From: Eshraghiella sp964414835
GTDB taxonomy: Bacteria; Bacillota; Clostridia; Lachnospirales; Lachnospiraceae
NCBI GenBank assembly: GCA_964414835.1
Contig: CAYPWY010000001.1
Location: 62,001 to 126,000, forward strand
DNA: 64,000 nt
Direction: 5' to 3'
Shown here piece by piece: positions 60,153 through 64,000 of this stretch (position 1 is its first letter; every line of letters starts with the position of its first letter). Position numbers and translations under genes: made by a program. The notes beneath the pieces are model-generated. The model had not been told where the DNA came from and did no database searches. It saw only the letters and a list, made by a program, of their open reading frames with translations.

Positions 60153-61412
60153 TTATTCCTGTCTTCTTAAAATGCTGTATTTCCCCGTAAAAACAGGATT
60201 GTTTTCTGCGTCAGTAAGCTTAAAGTACACCTTCTGCTTAGGATGAGGTGCGCTTTTGGCGGCATTGCCCTCTTCATCCGATATTGCCGCCACCACTGCC
60301 GCAATATTGGCTCCGTCAGGTTCCATAACCTCTATATGTTCTCCCACGGAAAACTTATTACGCTGTCGGACATACATACCTTTTTCGTCTGCATCCACAA
60401 TTCCCAGATAGGTATATTCTTTAATATAGGTGTTGTTATCATATATCTGAGTCTCTTCATTAGGTTTGCCAAAGAAAAATCCTGTCGTGTATTTTCTGTA
60501 AGTACACTTGGCAATTTCCGCCTTATAAAAAGGTATGCGGCTTCTATAATAATCCTCGTCCCTGATATAGTCATCAATTGCCAATCTGTAAGTTCTGGCA
60601 ACCGTTGCAACATAAAGCGCTGTTTTCATCCTGCCTTCAACCTTAAAGCTGTTGATACCAGCCTCCACAAGCTCGGGTATATGCTCAATCATACATAAGT
60701 CCTTGGAGTTGAAAATATATGTTCCCCTGTCATTCTCAAACACAGGCATATACTCGCCCGGTCTTGACTCCTCAACAAGATGGTACTGCCACCTGCAGGG
60801 ATGTGTGCAGGCGCCTTTATTGGCATCCCTTCCTGCCATAAAGCTTGAGAGCAGACATCTTCCGGAATAGGAGATGCACATGGCACCATGGATAAATGTC
60901 TCTATTTCCAAGTCCTCCGGTATGTTTTCCCTAATCTGCCTTATCTCGTTAAGTGACAGTTCTCTGGCAGTTACAACTCTTGAAGCTCCCAGCTTATGCC
61001 AGAAATTATATGTTCCGTAATTGGTATTGTTGGCCTGTGTGCTTATGTGAATATCTATATTGGGAACGGTTTCCCTTGCAATGGTAAAAAGTCCCGGGTC
61101 TGAAATAATAAGAGCATCTGGATGAACTTTTTCGTCAAGCTCCTTAAAATATTCCTTTGCACCATCCAAATCATAATTATGGGCAAGAATATTGGCGGTG
61201 ACATATACCTTCACATTGTGTTCATGGGCAAAAATCACCCCCTCCGCCATCTCATCTATAGTAAAATTTTTAGCCTTGGCACGCAGTCCGAATGCTTCTC
61301 CGCCTATATAGACCGCATCAGCGCCGTAAATGACCGCAACCTTTAATACCTCAAGGGAGCTTGCCGGTATCAGAAGTTCTATATCATTTCTTGTTATTTT
61401 CTCCTTAGACAT
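60153..61412 (-). CDS. U32 family peptidase-like protein (TrhP/YrrO-type)
   Basis: A 419-residue U32 protein: LLIPASSLEVLKVAVIYGADAVYIGG at the start, THPCRWQY and CISYSGRCLLSSFMAGRDANKGACTHPCR (Cys cluster near 165-195, typical of Fe-S U32 members), and the C-terminal TTGFFFGKPNEE. In E. coli and Bacillus members of this branch hydroxylate tRNA uridines. ATG 61412 is used, with GGAG six bases upstream. It follows the O-methyltransferase gene by 14 bp, an order also seen in Bacillus (yrrM-yrrN/O). Confidence 0.88.
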   Translation of the reverse strand: MSKEKITRNDIELLIPASSLEVLKVAVIYGADAVYIGGEAFGLRAKAKNFTIDEMAEGVIFAHEHNVKVYVTANILAHNYDLDGAKEYFKELDEKVHPDALIISDPGLFTIARETVPNIDIHISTQANNTNYGTYNFWHKLGASRVVTARELSLNEIRQIRENIPEDLEIETFIHGAMCISYSGRCLLSSFMAGRDANKGACTHPCRWQYHLVEESRPGEYMPVFENDRGTYIFNSKDLCMIEHIPELVEAGINSFKVEGRMKTALYVATVARTYRLAIDDYIRDEDYYRSRIPFYKAEIAKCTYRKYTTGFFFGKPNEETQIYDNNTYIKEYTYLGIVDADEKGMYVRQRNKFSVGEHIEVMEPDGANIAAVVAAISDEEGNAAKSAPHPKQKVYFKLTDAENNPVFTGKYSILRRQE

Positions 61413-61426
61413 ATCATTCTCCATTA

Positions 61427-62074
61427 TTATTTTCTGACGCTGAGTGTTATTCCATCGCCGACAGGTATAATTGAAGTTTCCAATTCCTCACTGTGAGTTA
61501 CGGCATAAATGTATTCTCTCATTCTCTCGTATATTGTACGGTTGCGCCTTGCAACTCCGTATTTAGGTTCGATAATCTCACCCTCCTGAAGCACATTATC
61601 CGTTATAAGAATGCCTCCTGTTTTGAGCAGGCGTAAAACATCCGGAAGTATTGTAATGTACTGCGCCTTTGCCGCATCCATAAAAATCATATCATAAGGT
61701 TCTTCAAGTGTCCTGAGAACCTTTGCCGCATCTCCTTCAATAAGTGTAATCATATGGGATTTGCCCGCCCTGACAAAATTCTCTCTGGCAATAGGTATTC
61801 TCTTGTCATAATTCTCTATGGTGGTTATTGTGGCATCATCGGAAATGTTTTCACTGATAAATATGGCCGAATAGCCTACCGCCGTTCCAATCTCAAGTAT
61901 TCTGTTAGGCTTAGTAATTGTAAGCATAGTTCTGAGAAATGCTTCCATCTCCTTGCGTATGATGGGAACTCCCCCGTCTTTTGCTTCTTTTTCTATAGTA
62001 TTGCAAATAGGGCTGTTGCCCTTATCAAAAGAATTGATAAAGGAAACCACCCTTTCATTAACAATGCCCTGCAT
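61427..62074 (-). CDS. SAM-dependent O-methyltransferase (TrmR/YrrM-type)
   Basis: A 215-residue class I methyltransferase: ILEIGTAVGYSAIFIS near 62-77 (SAM site), IENYDKRIPIARENF, and MIFMDAAKAQYITILPDVL (metal/catalytic Asp). In Bacillus the YrrM homologue methylates hydroxylated tRNA uridine, and the U32 neighbour would supply the hydroxyl, so the pair makes sense together. ATG at 62074 has GGAGG six bases upstream. Confidence 0.87.
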   Translation of the reverse strand: MQGIVNERVVSFINSFDKGNSPICNTIEKEAKDGGVPIIRKEMEAFLRTMLTITKPNRILEIGTAVGYSAIFISENISDDATITTIENYDKRIPIARENFVRAGKSHMITLIEGDAAKVLRTLEEPYDMIFMDAAKAQYITILPDVLRLLKTGGILITDNVLQEGEIIEPKYGVARRNRTIYERMREYIYAVTHSEELETSIIPVGDGITLSVRK

Positions 62075-62087
62075 AACATTCCTCCAT

Positions 62088-62462
62088 TCAGCTCTCCGGT
62101 ATGACAGATATTGCTGCAAGTATCTCCGAAGGCTTCATTGAATTATTCAGAGTATATGTTCCCGGAACAAATTTATTATAATAGTCTGACAGTCTTGCCT
62201 GCACCAAAAAAACCTTGGTATCGCTAATCAATCCGTTTTCTTTGAGAATATCCGCCACCTGACTTACCGTATAATCCTGTGGTATTACAACCTCTACCTC
62301 AACAGCATTGTTTTCAGAAGCCATAGCCTTCTCATTAAACACATCCGACCCAAAATCGTACATTGTCCTTCCCACAAAATACAACAGCATTGCTATAAGG
62401 ACAAAAATCAATGTCCGGCATGAAACCGACAATATTGTTCCTGCTAACTTCCTGCCTTCCAT
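62088..62462 (-). CDS. Short MltG-like membrane protein lacking the catalytic domain
   Basis: A 124-residue protein: membrane segment about 10-35, then a LysM-like part (VEVVIPQDYTVSQVADILKENGLI, VPGTYTLNNSMKPSEILAAI). This matches the N-terminal domain of MltG/YceG endolytic transglycosylases, but the following catalytic domain with its Glu is absent and the stop is clean. It lies between YlbF and the methyltransferase, near the place of mltG in other Firmicutes. It may be a substrate-binding remnant. GGGAGG precedes the ATG at 62462. Confidence 0.78.
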   Translation of the reverse strand: MEGRKLAGTILSVSCRTLIFVLIAMLLYFVGRTMYDFGSDVFNEKAMASENNAVEVEVVIPQDYTVSQVADILKENGLISDTKVFLVQARLSDYYNKFVPGTYTLNNSMKPSEILAAISVIPES

Positions 62463-62488
62463 AGTACACCTCCCTGATGCACAGCTTA

Positions 62489-62857
62489 TCAATTCAGAAA
62501 TTCATAGTCGAAGTCTATTCCCGATATGATATTTCTGTTAATATCCTGCATAAGCCTTCCAAGCATTACTTCCGCATCCAAAAATCTGTTTACCAACGGA
62601 TTGGCGCGAAAGCTTTTGGATGTATCTGACAATGTCCGGTATTCTTCATATGACATTCTGCCGTCACTTCCGTTCTGAAGCATAAAATTCTGTCTTCGCA
62701 ATGAATTAACCTGCTCGTATAGTTCAGGCTGTTTCTTAAGCTCCTCCAAGGTCTCCCTGTAAGCAATGTATTCCTCGCTTCTGATAATTGCCTGTGAAAG
62801 CATCCGGGCTATCTTATCCGTTTCTCTTTCTTCTATCTGAATGTATCCGTCATTCAT
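62489..62857 (-). CDS. YlbF/YmcA family regulator
   Basis: A 122-residue helical protein of the Com_YlbF type (ARMLSQAIIRSEEYIAYRETLEELK, QEQVNSLRRQNFMLQ-like region, FRANPLVNRFLDAEVMLGRLM). In B. subtilis YlbF, YmcA and YaaT form a complex affecting RNase Y, competence, sporulation and biofilm. It sits just behind RNase J, which fits an RNA-decay role. GGAGG precedes the ATG. Confidence 0.85.
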   Translation of the reverse strand: MNDGYIQIEERETDKIARMLSQAIIRSEEYIAYRETLEELKKQPELYEQVNSLRRQNFMLQNGSDGRMSYEEYRTLSDTSKSFRANPLVNRFLDAEVMLGRLMQDINRNIISGIDFDYEFLN

Positions 62858-62876
62858 AATTCACCTCCGTAAATGC

Positions 62877-64000
62877 TTACGAAACCTCCATAATAATCGG
62901 AAGTATCATAGGTGTACGTTTCATCTTTTTCCAAATGTAATCACTGAGACTATCCTTGATTACGCTTTTAATCCTTGACCAGTCTGCAGTGTTTCCGCCG
63001 TCAAGATAACGCATAACAGCTTCATATACCACTGTCGTAGCATCATCTATAAGTATTTCCGATTCTCTGACATATACAAAGCCTCTCGTAACAATATCCG
63101 GTCCTGCAAGCAGTTGTCCGGTATACTGGTCAAGTGTCAGAACAACTATGATAATACCATTCTCTGCCAAAGTCTGCCTGTCACGTAATACTATATTGCC
63201 CACATCTCCGACTCCCAGTCCGTCAACCATAAGGCTTCCGCAAGGAACCGTTCCGGTCTTGCACGCCTTTTCATGGGTAAGCTCAAGCACATCTCCCGAT
63301 GAAAGTATAAAAATATTTTCCTTAGGTATTCCCATGCTCTCGGCTAATTCCGCATGGCGTACAAGATGTCTGTACTCGCCATGTACAGGAACCGCATATT
63401 GAGGTTTGAGTATTGAATATATCAGCTTGATTTCCTCTTGTGATGCATGTCCTGATACGTGTGTATCCTGAAAAATCACCTTGGCGCCTTTCATTGAAAG
63501 TTCATTGATAACACGTGCAACTGATTTTTCATTGCCCGGAATAGGTGTGGCGCTGACAATAATCACATCTCCCGGCTTAATTGTAACCTTCTTATGGATA
63601 GACGCTGCCATTCTTGAAAGCGCCGCCATTGATTCCCCTTGGCTTCCAGTAGTTATTATTGTCACCCTGTCATCAGGATAATGTTTAATCTCCTCAGTGT
63701 CAATAAGCGTTCCCTCAGGTATTTTTATATAACCAAGCTCTGACGCAACATTCATTATATTAACCATGCTTCTTCCCTCTACGGCAACCTTTCGGCCGTG
63801 GGCACAGGAAGCATTAATAATCTGCTGCACCCTGTCGACATTGGATGCAAAGGTAGCAACAATAATCCTGCTTTTTTTGTTCTCCTCAAATATAGTCTCA
63901 AAGGTCTTACCCACTGTCTTCTCTGACATAGTGTAACCCGGACGCATAACATTGGTGCTGTCGCACAAAAGAGCAAGCACTCCTTTTTTCCCGATTTCTC
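62877..64000 (-). CDS. rnj: Ribonuclease J (5' end cut by window edge)
   Basis: About 374 codons of a metallo-beta-lactamase/beta-CASP nuclease; the frame stays open to the right edge, so the N-terminal metal motif is outside. Visible: LALLCDSTNVMRPGYT, RIIVATFASNVDRVQQI, TTGSQGESMAALSRMA, ATPIPGNEKSVARVINEL, HVSGHASQEEIK, PVHGEYRHLVRHAELAE and the C-terminal domain ending MILPIIMEVS. It degrades and matures RNA. Downstream genes ylbF and the MltG-like gene probably share its transcript. Confidence 0.95.
   Translation of the reverse strand, partial: EIGKKGVLALLCDSTNVMRPGYTMSEKTVGKTFETIFEENKKSRIIVATFASNVDRVQQIINASCAHGRKVAVEGRSMVNIMNVASELGYIKIPEGTLIDTEEIKHYPDDRVTIITTGSQGESMAALSRMAASIHKKVTIKPGDVIIVSATPIPGNEKSVARVINELSMKGAKVIFQDTHVSGHASQEEIKLIYSILKPQYAVPVHGEYRHLVRHAELAESMGIPKENIFILSSGDVLELTHEKACKTGTVPCGSLMVDGLGVGDVGNIVLRDRQTLAENGIIIVVLTLDQYTGQLLAGPDIVTRGFVYVRESEILIDDATTVVYEAVMRYLDGGNTADWSRIKSVIKDSLSDYIWKKMKRTPMILPIIMEVS

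Noticed and set aside
1..64000. CRISPR array, insertion sequence, prophage or integrated element
   Set aside because: No spaced direct repeats, transposase, integrase or phage genes were seen. Gene order and style are chromosomal throughout.

Overview
The window looks like a chromosome segment from a flagellated, anaerobic, low-to-moderate GC member of the Firmicutes, most likely a Lachnospiraceae-type gut commensal. The basis is inference from gene content and protein style: a Bacillus/Clostridium-type fla operon, CodY, sporulation sigma factors E, G and K with SpoIIGA, RNase J, YlbF, a Gram-positive type IV pilus cluster and a surface GH5 cellulase. I cannot name the species.

Layout. (1) 1-10997, minus strand: the upstream half of a fla/che operon in the order flgB-flgC-fliE-fliF-fliG-fliH-fliI-fliJ-ylxF-fliK-flgD-(TIGR02530 type)-flgE, cut by the left edge. 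(2) 11206-16764, minus: comM, dprA, topA, codY, feeding into the flagellar genes. This is a reduced version of the Bacillus smf-topA-...-codY-flgB block. (3) 17121-34239, minus: a complete Gram-positive type IV pilus locus. It holds a membrane protein of unknown function, pilB, pilT, pilC, the major pilin, the prepilin peptidase, a fused pilM-pilN, pilO-like, four minor pilins and a 917-residue membrane-anchored protein of unknown function. (4) 34453-37904: an AEC transporter (plus), then sigG, sigE and spoIIGA (minus). (5) 38011-41177, minus: glycolytic genes gap, pgk, tpiA. (6) 41428-50454: a PHP phosphatase, a cysteine desulfurase, a SpoVB-like flippase, an HD-GYP protein, a HAD phosphatase, then rluF-type, ligA and metA. 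(7) 50556-58316: tRNA-Arg(CCG), a polysaccharide ABC exporter, a GH5 cellulase, a YlmC/YmxH protein, two LytR-CpsA-Psr proteins around a nucleotidyltransferase, and a GT2 transferase. (8) 58318-64000, minus: a GDP-mannose type pyrophosphorylase, sigK, a U32 protein, an O-methyltransferase, a truncated MltG-like protein, YlbF, and the 3' part of RNase J, cut by the right edge.

How it fits together. Motility (flagella, type IV pili), cell-envelope polysaccharide work (ABC exporter, LCP proteins, ManC/GT2, flippase) and sporulation control dominate. dprA, comM and a type IV pilus machine lie side by side, which would suit DNA uptake, but no ComEA/ComEC is in the window. The strongest regulatory observation is in front of spoIIGA. 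A Spo0A-type promoter with a long spacer has its -10 box at the edge of a perfect 15-bp hairpin that hides the spoIIGA ribosome binding site, so read-through RNA from the glycolytic genes and RNA from the sporulation promoter should be translated differently.

Coordinates of starts were chosen by ribosome binding site where several starts were possible. Family assignments come from reading the translated proteins and motifs; no database search was run.
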